A stretch of DNA of 51,977 nt, taken from positions 1 through 51,977 of the forward strand of contig SYHW01000003.1 in NCBI GenBank assembly GCA_005799065.1, written 5' to 3'. Position 1 is the stretch's first letter; the number at the start of each line of letters is the position of its first letter. A program made the translations under genes and the position numbers. The notes beneath the pieces are model-generated. The model was given only the letters and a program-made list of their open reading frames with translations, was not told the origin of the DNA and searched no databases. The DNA comes from Bacteroidota bacterium (GTDB lineage: Bacteria; Bacteroidota; Bacteroidia; UBA7662). This document shows, piece by piece, positions 32,978-43,356 of this stretch.

Positions 32978-34417
32978 TTAGGGTAACAATATGGAAGCGG
33001 TTTGTGTTTCAGGCTTTTTAAAATAGGTTCGTTGTTTGGCCAGCCACTGGTCATATTCCTTACGGGTCACCACAACGAACTTCATCTGCATATTGAAATG
33101 CGCTGCACCACAAATCTTATTGCAGGCAAGAACATAACTGAAATTATAGTTATTGATTTTTTCCCGCATCTCTTCAGTCGTGATGGTTGGGGTAAATACA
33201 AATTGGGTAGGCATACCCGGTACTACATTCATTTGAACGCGGAAATGAGGCAGATATGCTGAGTGAATCACATCCCTGGCCCTCAATCGAAGTACAACAG
33301 GCTCTCCTACAGGCAAATATACTTCAGGCACCAGAAGATCATCCTGACCTTCTTTACTTTCAGGGTCTATCCCCATAGAATTGGTTGCACCAATTAATCG
33401 GTAGTCATGTCTTCCCAACACACCATCTATACCGGGTAGCCTGGCTTGCCAGCCAAACTGATAAGCGAACAACTCGATTTCGTGCGCATCCTTACCAGGT
33501 TCACTTTGGGTGATCTCCCGCCAAACCTTGGTTCCATAGAGCACCAATATGGTCAGTACAATAGCCGGAACCACAGTCCAGGCAAATTCCAATCGATCAT
33601 TGTGCGCATAGTGTAGCGCCTTACTCTCGGACCCCTTCCTTCTGTAAATCCAAGGATAAACGAAAAGCAGGATATGTGTGATGACAAAAACCACAAAGGT
33701 GATCCAAAAGGTGATGGCCAGCATTTGATCCAATACCACTCCATGTTCTGAGGCGGCCACAGGAAGTGTATGGCGCATTAATCGGGCAAATTGCACGGCC
33801 ACTAAGGCCATTCCCACTACCAAAAACACAATAAATAAGCCAGCATTGATCGTATTCCAATTAAACAACCGAATTCCGCGAAGTCTGTATTGGGCGGACA
33901 ACAAGCGCCCTGCAAACAGCAACAAAGCGCCGAATACAATGAGTGCTAAGATCATGAGTGCAGATTCTCCACGGGTTGTGCCACCACCCCCGTTTGCAGC
34001 AGCAGCACCTGCACCACCATCCGCAGCCTTTGGTTTGTTCGCTAGGGCTTTCTCTTCTTCTTTGATGTAGGCCAGAACGGATTTGATCTCTTCATCCGAC
34101 CAATCGTAGGCCGGCATAGCCGTTTTATTGTATTGATTGTATAAGTCTACCGCATATTGATCGCCGGAAGCAATCACTGCTGCAGAGTTGCGAATCCACT
34201 TCAGCAACCAGGCCTCATCACGGCGTTTATCGATACCCCCCAATGCCGGACCAACCATAGGTTGATCAATTTTGTGGCAGGAAGCGCAATTATTGGCAAA
34301 CAACTCCTGCCCCGATTGCTGAGCATTCAGTGCTGAAGGAATGAATCCAACAAACAAAACGATCAGCAAAAGCCCAATAGAACGATTGATGGAGAAAAAA
34401 TACCTCTTCGGTTTCAT
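32978..34417 (-). CDS. coxB: Cytochrome c oxidase subunit II with an N-terminal cytochrome c domain
   Basis: This 479-residue protein has a signal peptide, then a monoheme cytochrome c domain (C44ASC47H48, with a likely Met ligand in TAMPAYDW), an Ala/Gly-rich linker, two extra membrane helices (about 150-168 and 186-208), the two standard subunit II helices (about 225-252 and 270-292) and the CuA domain. CuA ligands are in IHSAYLPHFRV and CNKICGAAHFNMQM (C432, C436, H440, M443). In caa3 oxidases the cytochrome c is at the C-terminus; here it is at the N-terminus. It is the first gene of the cox run, with a -7 box upstream. Confidence 0.92.
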   Translation of the reverse strand: MKPKRYFFSINRSIGLLLIVLFVGFIPSALNAQQSGQELFANNCASCHKIDQPMVGPALGGIDKRRDEAWLLKWIRNSAAVIASGDQYAVDLYNQYNKTAMPAYDWSDEEIKSVLAYIKEEEKALANKPKAADGGAGAAAANGGGGTTRGESALMILALIVFGALLLFAGRLLSAQYRLRGIRLFNWNTINAGLFIVFLVVGMALVAVQFARLMRHTLPVAASEHGVVLDQMLAITFWITFVVFVITHILLFVYPWIYRRKGSESKALHYAHNDRLEFAWTVVPAIVLTILVLYGTKVWREITQSEPGKDAHEIELFAYQFGWQARLPGIDGVLGRHDYRLIGATNSMGIDPESKEGQDDLLVPEVYLPVGEPVVLRLRARDVIHSAYLPHFRVQMNVVPGMPTQFVFTPTITTEEMREKINNYNFSYVLACNKICGAAHFNMQMKFVVVTRKEYDQWLAKQRTYFKKPETQTASILLP

Positions 34418-34464
34418 GCGTTTGGGTTAAATTTATTCAGGAAAAACGGATGTAAAACGCGATG

Positions 34465-34472
34465 CAAATATA
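34465..34472 (-). promoter_or_regulatory. -7 box (TATATTTG) for the cox run
   Basis: The minus strand reads TATATTTG, matching TAnnTTTG, in the 110-base gap before coxB. Transcription would start near 34458, about 40 bases before the ATG at 34417. Confidence 0.5.
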
Positions 34473-34527
34473 CTTCAGAGGCGCAACCAATCAGCCTCAA
34501 AACCACTGAGAAAAAGTAAAAAATCGA

Positions 34528-37218
34528 CTAGTTACCCGGATCCAATGCACGACCAACCCGATAGCGTAGCACATCAAAATGACCTTTCAAGGCCAAAGGC
34601 TCTTGCTCGTTCTGACGGGTGAGGTCTTTTCGAAGACGAATAAGCTCAGATAATGCAGCGGTTCGGGACAATTGCCCGTAACGAGGGCCGTCTAATCGTC
34701 CAGCAACGCCAGAAGGACGGGCAACATCAACAAGCATCATTAGATATTCCATCTGAAGATTTTGCCGGAATGTACTGAGGCGAAAGGGTTCATCTCGGTA
34801 AATGGACTTACTTAACCTGGCCAAAACATCGGCACCACCCCATTCGCTTCCATAGGTTCGACTATCCTCCAGACGCTGAAGGGTTGTTGGATGAAGGATA
34901 TGATCCAACGCCGCCTTTTGGATTGCCCACACCCTTTGATGAATTTTGGGATCCTCTGTTTGCGAGAAGAAGTTAAAACCCCTACGCTGAATTTGCAAAT
35001 AGGCAAACAATGTATCGGTTTGCTGAAAAGCTGAGGGACCCAAAATCTGAGAACAAATTATATCGAGGGCTCTTTTTTGGTCTGTAATCGGCACAGGATT
35101 GAATGGGCGGCCAGCACCCTCCTGACCAACCCAGGCACGATCTACATAAACACCGCCAACATATCGGCTCAATACCGATGCAGCTGTAGCCATTTCTGTT
35201 CCCAAAATAGTATAAGACTGTACCAATTTCTGGTATGAGGCGTTCGGTTCACGTTGTTTGAGCAACAATCCATTGGTTAAATGTCTGACCAGAGCCAAAC
35301 GATCAGCAGCATTTTGAATCGCATCTGAGCTCAAATCGCCTACATTTACCCGTGGGTCTATCCCTTTACCAGGCGAACGCATATCATCAGCATCGTTGCC
35401 AAATGCCAACTCAGGCCTTGTACTTTTTGCAGCTATTGCATTAAGTCGTTTTGACTCGTCCAACGAATCGATTAATGCAATCGAGTAGCCATAATCGATG
35501 GCCCACAGATCATAGGGACCCGGTCGAGTGGTGAAGTATTGCCCCTGTTTATTGGTATCGATATGCAGATTCACAGCCGGATAATCCATAACGGACCCGA
35601 GCAAACCAATGGAACGCGTGCGCTCCGCGTTGTGGAGATCTGCTGGAGCGTGAAGTTGGCTGGCGCGCATATTGTGGTTGAGACCAAGGGTATGACCCAA
35701 TTCGTGCATGACCAAATAATAAAGTGATTCCTCCAGATACTGTTTCTTTCGCGCATCATTTCCCCCTAAGCCATCCAGTGCTTGCCAGCCCAACAAAATC
35801 TGCTGATGGAGCGACCTGCCAAAATCGCATACAGCCGAATTGCCCTGTGTAGAACGATCGTGATGATCATGAAACTGGTGATCGCGCTCGGAGCCATCCA
35901 CAAGGGACTGACCGAAGAGATCCGATTGTCGCAGCCTGTTCAAGACAAAAACTTGTTCGAGCATGATGTCGGCCCCTAGAATTTGTCCGGTTCTTGGATC
36001 AACAAAACTTGGACCATAGCCCCCGAAGGGCGGAAATGGCGAGGATGTCCACCTGAGTACATTATAGCGCAGGTCGCCGGCATCCCAAGTGGCAGTATCG
36101 GGTTGTTCCTTAATTTCGAGAGCATTCTTAAACCCAGCCTGCTCAAAGGCTAAATTCCATTGAAGAGCAGCCTTCCGAATGATGGGTCTATATTCTAGCG
36201 GAGTGGTGTTCTCAATCCACCAAACGATGGGATTAATGGGCTCACTGATTTTTTGTTCGGGGTTCCTTTTCACCAAGTGCCAACGGTTGATGAAATCGCG
36301 GTAGTTGACCGTTTCGGTTGAGGTCATGTCATCGAACTGGGTGTGGAAATACCCAATGCGGGGGTCATCGCGCCGTGACTTGTAATCGCCGGAAGGTGCC
36401 TCCAGAAAAGTGTGCTGTAGCCGTACAGAGACAGCCCGTCCGTCAGCCACATCCGAGCCTGCTGAAGTTGATCCTGAGTTGTCATAAACCAATTCAACCA
36501 CCACATCGGTATTCTGTGGGTAATTACGGATCGAAAGAACGCGCGACTTCCCTTTATTGAGTGTGCCCAGTAACCCTGCAGGCATACCATCCATGCGGGG
36601 TGGACGAACCCGATCCAATTTTTCATCGATGTAAATATTACCCGCTTCAATTAAATAACGCTGGGCACTGTCGTCGCGCGCCACAATCTTCTCCGACAAG
36701 AGGAGCGAATGGCTGATATTGGCTTCGGCACTTTTGCTTAATGGATTGGCTGGATCGAAAAAATAACGGTTGTTGACCCATTCAAAATCAATACGATCAT
36801 AGTACTTCCGCAACCTAATCAACTCATTATAGCGAAACGAGCCACGATTCATTCCCGCTCCAACCGGACCATTCTCCGCATAACTCCAATAAATGTAATC
36901 ACGCTCGAATTGATCGCCTTTCACCAGCAAAAACAACTTCCCATCCGTAGTGTCCTGGTAAAGGGTAAAGAGTCCATCGAACGTCCGACATGCTTTGATC
37001 TTATCTTCGATGCCCTTTTCCTTCCTCTTGCTCGTGTCGACGGCGGATTTCGAAGACTCGGGGGTTTTACTTGCCTTACTTCGCTTAGACTGCGCAAGGG
37101 CAACGGGCTGTAGAGCAAGACCAAAACATAGCGTGCAAACGAGGGTCTTAATGGCTGCAATGAACAATACTGAATTACTCTGAGGGATGAAATGGGGCTG
37201 TTTCATACGGAATGGCAT
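34528..37218 (-). CDS. Exported zinc metalloprotease of the DUF5117/DUF5118 type
   Basis: This 896-residue protein has a signal peptide (IAAIKTLVCTLCFGLAL, ending VALAQ) and a basic Lys/Ser-rich stretch after it. The metzincin-type site HELGHTLGLNHN (HExxHxxGxxH) lies near residue 500, with SVMDYP as a possible Met-turn. The family is widespread in Bacteroidota; its substrates are unknown. The start could also be 37206 (MKQPHFIP). It lies between atpG and the cox run on the same strand; the 44 bases after atpG suggest possible read-through from the atp genes. Confidence 0.88.
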   Translation of the reverse strand: MPFRMKQPHFIPQSNSVLFIAAIKTLVCTLCFGLALQPVALAQSKRSKASKTPESSKSAVDTSKRKEKGIEDKIKACRTFDGLFTLYQDTTDGKLFLLVKGDQFERDYIYWSYAENGPVGAGMNRGSFRYNELIRLRKYYDRIDFEWVNNRYFFDPANPLSKSAEANISHSLLLSEKIVARDDSAQRYLIEAGNIYIDEKLDRVRPPRMDGMPAGLLGTLNKGKSRVLSIRNYPQNTDVVVELVYDNSGSTSAGSDVADGRAVSVRLQHTFLEAPSGDYKSRRDDPRIGYFHTQFDDMTSTETVNYRDFINRWHLVKRNPEQKISEPINPIVWWIENTTPLEYRPIIRKAALQWNLAFEQAGFKNALEIKEQPDTATWDAGDLRYNVLRWTSSPFPPFGGYGPSFVDPRTGQILGADIMLEQVFVLNRLRQSDLFGQSLVDGSERDHQFHDHHDRSTQGNSAVCDFGRSLHQQILLGWQALDGLGGNDARKKQYLEESLYYLVMHELGHTLGLNHNMRASQLHAPADLHNAERTRSIGLLGSVMDYPAVNLHIDTNKQGQYFTTRPGPYDLWAIDYGYSIALIDSLDESKRLNAIAAKSTRPELAFGNDADDMRSPGKGIDPRVNVGDLSSDAIQNAADRLALVRHLTNGLLLKQREPNASYQKLVQSYTILGTEMATAASVLSRYVGGVYVDRAWVGQEGAGRPFNPVPITDQKRALDIICSQILGPSAFQQTDTLFAYLQIQRRGFNFFSQTEDPKIHQRVWAIQKAALDHILHPTTLQRLEDSRTYGSEWGGADVLARLSKSIYRDEPFRLSTFRQNLQMEYLMMLVDVARPSGVAGRLDGPRYGQLSRTAALSELIRLRKDLTRQNEQEPLALKGHFDVLRYRVGRALDPGN

Positions 37219-37262
37219 TAAATAAGAACTTGCAAGGGTATTTGAATAAATCCTCGGGGGTT

Positions 37263-38147
37263 TTAACCAGCCAGTGCAGCGGCACCGCCCACAATTTCCG
37301 TGATCTCGGTGGTAATAGCGGCCTGACGTGCACGGTTGTATTGAAGCTTCAAGCCTTTCAACAATTCACCCGCATTTTCAGTGGCTTTATCCATCGACGT
37401 CATACGCGCCCCATGCTCAGACGCATTGGTGTCTAGAATAGCGCGGTGGAGGGACAGACGGAGGTAAGCCGGGATCAATTCAGCGATGATTTGGGCCGCA
37501 TTTGGCTCCAAAATGTAGTCAGTTCGTATTTTGTCTGCACCCGATTTTTCAGCATTCTGAACCATAGGAAGGAATGTATGGGTACGGTAGTATTGAACCA
37601 CAGGATTCTTGAATTCGCTGTAAACCACCTGAACCGAATCGTAGGTGCCTGCAAGAAAATCATTCATCAAGGCCGAACCCAAGGCCGCGGATTGATCGAA
37701 GGAAGGATGGTGCATCAGTCCTACAAATCGATCATCGATGCGCAGGCCTGATTTGCGAAAATAATCCATTCCCTTTTTTCCAACGGGAATAACCGTGCAA
37801 ACACCTTTACCCGCTGTTTGATCTTGGAAGTTTTGAATGATTTTTCGCGCTGTTTTGATGAGATTGGCGTTGAAACCACCGCAAAGTCCTTTATCGCTCG
37901 TTACCACCACGACAGCCAGATGCTGCACGGGGCGAACTGTGGCCAATGGAAGTTCAATTTCACCTTCCAAACTGGCATTGAGGTTATCGATGACGGAAGA
38001 CAATTTTAGGGTATAGGGCCGGAGTTGCTGAATAGCCGTTTGGGCACGGCGTAGCTTACTGGCCGACACCATTTTCATGGCCTTGGTAATCTGTTGGGTA
38101 GAGATTACCGAACCAATCCGAACACGAACCTCTTTTAAATTGGGCAT
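37263..38147 (-). CDS. atpG: AtpG, ATP synthase gamma subunit
   Basis: This 294-residue central stalk subunit begins MPNLKEVRVRIGSV and shows ITKAMKMVSASKLRRAQ and SDKGLCGGFNANL. The C-terminal helix has ASEHGARMTSMDKATENA and YNRARQAAITTEI. It rotates within the alpha/beta ring. It is last in the atp gene run; atpD and atpC are not in the window, as is usual in Bacteroidota. Confidence 0.97.
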   Translation of the reverse strand: MPNLKEVRVRIGSVISTQQITKAMKMVSASKLRRAQTAIQQLRPYTLKLSSVIDNLNASLEGEIELPLATVRPVQHLAVVVVTSDKGLCGGFNANLIKTARKIIQNFQDQTAGKGVCTVIPVGKKGMDYFRKSGLRIDDRFVGLMHHPSFDQSAALGSALMNDFLAGTYDSVQVVYSEFKNPVVQYYRTHTFLPMVQNAEKSGADKIRTDYILEPNAAQIIAELIPAYLRLSLHRAILDTNASEHGARMTSMDKATENAGELLKGLKLQYNRARQAAITTEITEIVGGAAALAG

Positions 38148-38155
38148 TCCGTCGC

Positions 38156-39739
38156 TTATTTGTCGATGAACTGTGACTTCAAGTCTTTCGCAACCTTTTC
38201 AAGTACGGCTGTCAGCGAATCATCGTATTTCCCTGCCCTAAGCGCGTCTAAGGTTTCTTGCTGTGTGCCCCTCATGAGGTCGAGGAATTTGGATTCAAAC
38301 TCCTTGACCCGGTTCATGGGCACATCCATCAGGATGCCTTTGGTGCCGAGATAAAGTATGGCGATCTGCTCTTCAACCTTGAATGGAGCATATTGTGCCT
38401 GCTTCAAGATTTCTACGTTGCGTGATCCCTTATCCAGAACGGCTTTGGTTGCCGCATCAAGATCGGAACCAAACTTTGCAAATGCCTCCAGCTCCCTGTA
38501 CTGGGCCTGATCAAGTTTGAGGGTACCGGCCACTTTTTTCATGGACTTGATTTGGGCGTTGCCCCCTACGCGCGAAACCGAAATACCCACGTTGATGGCT
38601 GGGCGTACACCCGCGTTAAACAGGTTAGACTCCAAGAAAATTTGACCATCCGTAATCGAAATCACATTGGTGGGGATATAAGCCGAAACGTCACCCGCCT
38701 GGGTTTCAAGGATCGGAAGAGCCGTGAGCGATCCTCCTCCTTTTGTTCTCCCTTTGAGTGAAGCAGGCAAATCGTTCATGCCAGCGATGATGTCGTCGTT
38801 GTAGTTGAGCTTGCAAGCACGCTCGAGGAGGCGACTGTGCAGGTAGAATACATCGCCCGGATAAGCCTCACGCCCTGGGGGGCGACGCAATAAGAGCGAA
38901 ACCTCACGGTAGGCCACCGCCTGTTTCGACAAATCATCATAAATAATGAGTGCGGGGCGACCCGTATCGCGGAAATACTCACCAACAGCCGCACCAGCCA
39001 TAGGAGCATAGAATTGGAGTGGAGCAGGGTCAGAAGCAAAGGCTGCTACGATCACTGTGTAGGCAAGTGCTCCTTTTTCCTCCAAAATCTTGGCGATTTG
39101 CGCCACATTCGAAGCTTTTTGTCCGACGGCAACATAGATGCAAAACACAGGCTTTCCAGCATCATAGAATTCCTTCTGGTTGATGATGGTGTCGATGGCA
39201 ATCGCCGTTTTGCCCGTTTGTCTGTCGCCAATAATGAGCTCGCGCTGACCGCGACCCACAGGAATCATAGCATCAATGGCCTTGATACCGGTTTGCATGG
39301 GCTCATGCACAGGCTGCCGGAAAATAACACCGGGTGCTTTTCTTTCGATGGGCATCTCGAACAACTCACCCTCTATGGCACCGCGACCATCGATGGGTTG
39401 TCCGAGCGTATTCACCACACGACCCAACATGCCCTCTCCTACTTTGATGGATGCGATCAGACCTGTTCTGCGGGCTGTATCGCCTTCCTTAATGCCTTCG
39501 GCAGAGCCCAGGAGCACCACCCCCACATTATCTTCTTCGAGGTTTAGCACAACACCGCGCACACCTTGGTCGAACTCCACGAGTTCGCCTGATTGCACTC
39601 GAGTAAGACCGTACAAACGGGCAATACCATCGCCCACCTGCACTACTGTACCTACTTCCTCCAGCTCAGTGGCTGATTTATAACCTGATAATTGCTCTTT
39701 GAGAATCGCTGAAATCTCATCTGGCTTGATCTGTGCCAT
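38156..39739 (-). CDS. atpA: AtpA, ATP synthase alpha subunit
   Basis: This 527-residue protein has the Walker [12 protein letters not shown], the catalytic-interface segment ISVSRVGG and the conserved [20 protein letters not shown] (seen as [15 protein letters not shown]). It forms the non-catalytic part of the F1 hexamer. It lies four bases after atpH and nine before atpG. Confidence 0.98.
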   Translation of the reverse strand: MAQIKPDEISAILKEQLSGYKSATELEEVGTVVQVGDGIARLYGLTRVQSGELVEFDQGVRGVVLNLEEDNVGVVLLGSAEGIKEGDTARRTGLIASIKVGEGMLGRVVNTLGQPIDGRGAIEGELFEMPIERKAPGVIFRQPVHEPMQTGIKAIDAMIPVGRGQRELIIGDRQTGKTAIAIDTIINQKEFYDAGKPVFCIYVAVGQKASNVAQIAKILEEKGALAYTVIVAAFASDPAPLQFYAPMAGAAVGEYFRDTGRPALIIYDDLSKQAVAYREVSLLLRRPPGREAYPGDVFYLHSRLLERACKLNYNDDIIAGMNDLPASLKGRTKGGGSLTALPILETQAGDVSAYIPTNVISITDGQIFLESNLFNAGVRPAINVGISVSRVGGNAQIKSMKKVAGTLKLDQAQYRELEAFAKFGSDLDAATKAVLDKGSRNVEILKQAQYAPFKVEEQIAILYLGTKGILMDVPMNRVKEFESKFLDLMRGTQQETLDALRAGKYDDSLTAVLEKVAKDLKSQFIDK

Positions 39740-39742
39740 GGC

Positions 39743-40300
39743 TTAATATTTTTTGATGTGGGGATTGTCTGAAAATAACTGCTTGATTTCTTGAAGCGAA
39801 CGCGCAATGGATCGTTCGTAGCGCCGGTCTTCAACCTGGATCACAAAACCGGCCATTAGACTTGGGTTAATGCTGGTTGACAATTCGACGGACTTACCCG
39901 TTTGCTGAGCCACTATGGCGGAAATGTCTGATACTAAACCCTGAGGCCATTGAACTGCTGTTTCTAGACGTGCCCGAACTATGCCTTTTTGGGCACGATA
40001 CATTTGTGAAAAGCTCTGCACCATGCCGGGGATTACACTTTCTCTTCTCTTTTTGATGACCAACCGTACAAAAGCAGAGGTCAGTGGATCAGATTGCCCG
40101 GAGAAAAGGGCATCCACCACACCAATCTTGGATTCGGGTCGCGTAACCGGGCTGCGGAACATAACCAACAACTCTCTGCTGTTTGTGATGGCCAAACCCA
40201 AATGCTCCATATCGCGATAGACCGCTTCGAGCTTGTTTTGCTCGGTGGCCAAGCGCATTAATGAAGCAGCGTATCGATGGGCAACCCGGATATCAGCCAT
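39743..40300 (-). CDS. atpH: AtpH, ATP synthase delta subunit
   Basis: The start at 40300 (MADIRVAHRYAASL) gives 185 residues, the family norm; an upstream ATG at 40345 would overlap atpF by 38 bases. The delta/OSCP family end is seen in SLMAGFVIQVEDRRYERSI. It links F1 to the peripheral stalk. Confidence 0.93.
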   Translation of the reverse strand: MADIRVAHRYAASLMRLATEQNKLEAVYRDMEHLGLAITNSRELLVMFRSPVTRPESKIGVVDALFSGQSDPLTSAFVRLVIKKRRESVIPGMVQSFSQMYRAQKGIVRARLETAVQWPQGLVSDISAIVAQQTGKSVELSTSINPSLMAGFVIQVEDRRYERSIARSLQEIKQLFSDNPHIKKY

Positions 40301-40307
40301 GGAGAAA

Positions 40308-40805
40308 TTAATTGAGTTTGATTTTGTCCATCTCAGCGCGCACAAACTCCTCTTGTTTGGCTTGATCAGCGAAATGGTTACCCAATACTTTCTCAGCCAC
40401 GTCTATGGCTAACTTGGCGGCCATATTTCTCACTTCAGTGACCGCTGCCATCCGTTCATTGTGAATGGCTTCACGCGCTGTCTCCAGAATACGAGACGCT
40501 TCTTCGGTAGCCTTATGCTTAGCCTCAGAAACGATGAAATCTCTCGTTTTAGCGGCATCAGCGAGGATCTGATCGCGTTCGTCTTTTATGTCAGCAAGAA
40601 GTTTGTCGCGCTCACTTGATAGACTTCCAACCTCTTTCCTTGCATTTTCGGCTTCTTTAAGGGCTTGTGCGATCTTTTGATCACGCTCCTCTACTGCTTC
40701 CAATATAGGCTTCCATGCATATTTACGAAGAACAAACATCAAAATCAGAAAAGACAAAGACGTCCAAACGACAAGACCTAAATTGGGTTGTATGAGTTCT
40801 TTCAT
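40308..40805 (-). CDS. atpF: AtpF, ATP synthase subunit b
   Basis: This 165-residue protein has one N-terminal membrane helix (LVVWTSLSFLILMFVLRKY) followed by a long charged coiled coil (EERDQKIAQALKEAENARKE and on). It forms the peripheral stalk. It lies seven bases before atpH. Confidence 0.95.
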   Translation of the reverse strand: MKELIQPNLGLVVWTSLSFLILMFVLRKYAWKPILEAVEERDQKIAQALKEAENARKEVGSLSSERDKLLADIKDERDQILADAAKTRDFIVSEAKHKATEEASRILETAREAIHNERMAAVTEVRNMAAKLAIDVAEKVLGNHFADQAKQEEFVRAEMDKIKLN

Positions 40806-40876
40806 GAGAATATTGAATAATGGAAGTTATTCTGATCATCAATTGACCAGAACGAAACCAAAGTAAGAGCGGGGGA

Positions 40877-41095
<219 letters not shown>

Positions 41096-41128
41096 TTAAA
41101 ATTTAGTTGAGTTTTTTTGATATAAAAT

Positions 41129-42238
41129 TTAATGATGAGCGTCCGTTGCTGGTTGCTCCAAGGCAAGGCCAATAAACAAGGCGGAGAGGAGCGTAAAAAC
41201 ATACGCCTGAAGCGCGGCAACCAGTAATTCGATGCATGAAATGAACAGAACAAAGCCAAGCGCTACAGGTGCCATCGCCAAACTTTTGAACACAAAAATC
41301 AGAGAAATCAAACTAAGAATAATGATGTGACCTGCAGTTATGTTGGCAAAAAGACGAATCATGAGTGCAATAGGCTTGGCCACGACACCCACCATTTCAA
41401 CAGGAATCATTATAGGATAAAGCCACAATGGCACATGCGGGGTGAATACGTGACCCCAATACGTTTTGGTGCCGCTGAAATTGGTTATCAGCAGTGTGAA
41501 AAACGCTAATGTAGCCGTTACACTTATGTTCCCTGTGAAGTTTGCGCCGGTAGGAATCAAACCCAAAAGATTATTGATCCAAATAAAAAAAAAGGCCGTG
41601 AGCAAGTAAGGCATGTATTTCTTGTACTGATCTCCAATATTAGGGATGGCGATATCGTCTCTTACAAACAGAACCAGTGGCTCAACAACTTTGGCGATGC
41701 CTTGTGGCCTCCCGGAGGATGCATCGTAGGACTTGGCACCCCTGGTAAAAATGATCAGGAGGAGCAAGACGGCTATGAGCATAGAAGCCACGTTCTTGGT
41801 GATGGAAAAGTCCAGGACGGAATGACCGTTTGACTCGGTAATGTGGCCGTGGTTGTCGATTTCGTACGCTCGACTGCCTCTTTGAACGGTGGCGTGTCCA
41901 TGTTCAAAGGCACTGGACATGAAAACATCCAACTGCCCTTCACTCAATAAAATAATCGGCAGGGGAATCGAAACGGGATGAAGTGTTCCGTCCTGGTCTT
42001 TTGAGTCGAATAGATGCCAGTCATGGTTATCCAGGACGTGGTGCAGGATGGTGCTGATGGCATCGAATTCTTCAGCGCCCGTCTTTGATGAGTCTTCTGC
42101 GTTCGATTGATCTGAGGCCCATGATTTCCCTGAAAAGAACAGGAGCGTACAAAAAACAAAAGTAAAAATGAACGCAAATCTTGAAGCCGATAATTGGCTA
42201 ACAGGCAAAAATGCGTTTGTTTTTAGTGCTGCGGGCAT
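41129..42238 (-). CDS. atpB: AtpB, ATP synthase subunit a, with long N-terminal extension
   Basis: This 369-residue protein has a signal-like N-terminus (FAFIFTFVFCTLLFF, ending SWASD) and about 130 residues of periplasmic sequence before the conserved five-helix core. The essential Arg is in ALMIRLFANITAGHI. Long N-terminal extensions are usual in Bacteroidota subunit a. It follows the AtpZ-type fusion gene with no bases between. Confidence 0.95.
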   Translation of the reverse strand: MPAALKTNAFLPVSQLSASRFAFIFTFVFCTLLFFSGKSWASDQSNAEDSSKTGAEEFDAISTILHHVLDNHDWHLFDSKDQDGTLHPVSIPLPIILLSEGQLDVFMSSAFEHGHATVQRGSRAYEIDNHGHITESNGHSVLDFSITKNVASMLIAVLLLLIIFTRGAKSYDASSGRPQGIAKVVEPLVLFVRDDIAIPNIGDQYKKYMPYLLTAFFFIWINNLLGLIPTGANFTGNISVTATLAFFTLLITNFSGTKTYWGHVFTPHVPLWLYPIMIPVEMVGVVAKPIALMIRLFANITAGHIIILSLISLIFVFKSLAMAPVALGFVLFISCIELLVAALQAYVFTLLSALFIGLALEQPATDAHH

Positions 42239-42931
42239 TTAGGTGATTTTCGAAATCGGGCGCAAGATAGAAAAAATACCAACGAAAAGCACACAAAGGA
42301 AAGCGAAAAAAAACACAAGGAAAGGAATGGCATAATCGGGCGTTAAACTTCCCTTTTTCAACAGCAACACGATCAGGATCAGAAGGCTGTACAAAAAGTG
42401 AAATCCGATGAACACCAAAGAAATCAAAACCTTAGATCGGTTAAAAAAATCCGGCCAATGCTGTCGAATGGGATAGAGCGTAATGAACATTGAAGCTACG
42501 GGCAGAGCCTCTGCCAAGAAAATTGGATAAAAAATGGCTCGATCGATTGCGGTGAAGAAATGGCTGGAAACTTCGATTCCCAAAACAGTGGTGCATGCAA
42601 TGAGAATGAATGTGATCCAAAATATTCGATCAGAATGCCAAAAGCCCTGTCTCGATTGTGTACTGTATTCTTCCCTTTCGGGACGCTTATGGGAAGTTTG
42701 TGTTTGATCGCTTAAAGAATGAACCAGCGACCTCATGACCCATATGACCGCCAAAATGGTGGCGAGTGCAGCAAAATAGGGCCTTTTTGTTTGAAGCCAG
42801 TCATCAACAGTGGAACCCGACCAGGCGGCAATTAAAAAGACAACTGCCCATTGAAGACTAAGACTGGAGTACTTTGCCCATACTTGAGCGGATTGGTGAG
42901 CATCCTTTTCTGGCTTATTGTTTGACTCCAT
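42239..42931 (-). CDS. AtpZ/AtpI-like protein fused to a four-helix DUF6168-like domain
   Basis: The start at 42931 (MESNNKPEKD) gives 230 residues. Residues about 15-75 (VWAKYSSLSLQWAVVFL, then DDWLQTKRPYFAALATI) match the two-helix AtpZ/AtpI family that helps assemble the c-ring. After a charged linker without any Met, residues about 98-228 form four more helices, resembling the separate DUF6168 gene that lies before atpB in related bacteria. The two genes appear fused. It directly precedes atpB and follows the bactofilin gene by 38 bases. Confidence 0.75.
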   Translation of the reverse strand: MESNNKPEKDAHQSAQVWAKYSSLSLQWAVVFLIAAWSGSTVDDWLQTKRPYFAALATILAVIWVMRSLVHSLSDQTQTSHKRPEREEYSTQSRQGFWHSDRIFWITFILIACTTVLGIEVSSHFFTAIDRAIFYPIFLAEALPVASMFITLYPIRQHWPDFFNRSKVLISLVFIGFHFLYSLLILIVLLLKKGSLTPDYAIPFLVFFFAFLCVLFVGIFSILRPISKIT

Positions 42932-42969
42932 TGCCCGAAAACGTGCTACAGTTGGTGGTGAATCGGAGA

Positions 42970-43356
42970 CTAAGCCTCGCGTACCGTTCGCAATTTTTCT
43001 ACACCGGCAGGCTGCATGCTGCATCCACCAGAGAATTGCGCACCTTCCTCCACCACGAGTCGAGCGGTTTTAATATCACCATTGATGCGGCAATGTGCAC
43101 GCAGCGTCAACGATTCAGCAGCCTCTACATTACCTTGAATGAGACCACCCACATCTGCATACTGACAGATCACATTTCCTGTAACCTTGCTCTTGGGACC
43201 CAATGCCACACGCCCGGTAGAATGAATATTGCCTCTAAGTTCACCGTCTATGCGGACGTCGCCTTTGGCGTGTAAATCGCCCTGGATCGTTGAGCCTTCG
43301 ACCAATAAATTTAAGTTTTGCCCGGCTTGAACAATGTTTTTTATGGGGTTAATCAT
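42970..43356 (-). CDS. Bactofilin, polymer-forming cytoskeletal protein
   Basis: This 128-residue protein has the bactofilin beta-helix, residues about 15-105, with repeated turns such as TIQGDLHAKGDVRIDGELRG and KVTGNVICQYADVGGLIQGNV; each is listed here within its limit. Bactofilins polymerise without nucleotide at the inner membrane and often organise cell-wall enzymes. It lies between the M23-like gene upstream and the atp genes downstream, on one strand. A C-terminal Cys (GGCSMQPAG) is unusual. Confidence 0.92.
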   Translation of the reverse strand: MINPIKNIVQAGQNLNLLVEGSTIQGDLHAKGDVRIDGELRGNIHSTGRVALGPKSKVTGNVICQYADVGGLIQGNVEAAESLTLRAHCRINGDIKTARLVVEEGAQFSGGCSMQPAGVEKLRTVREA

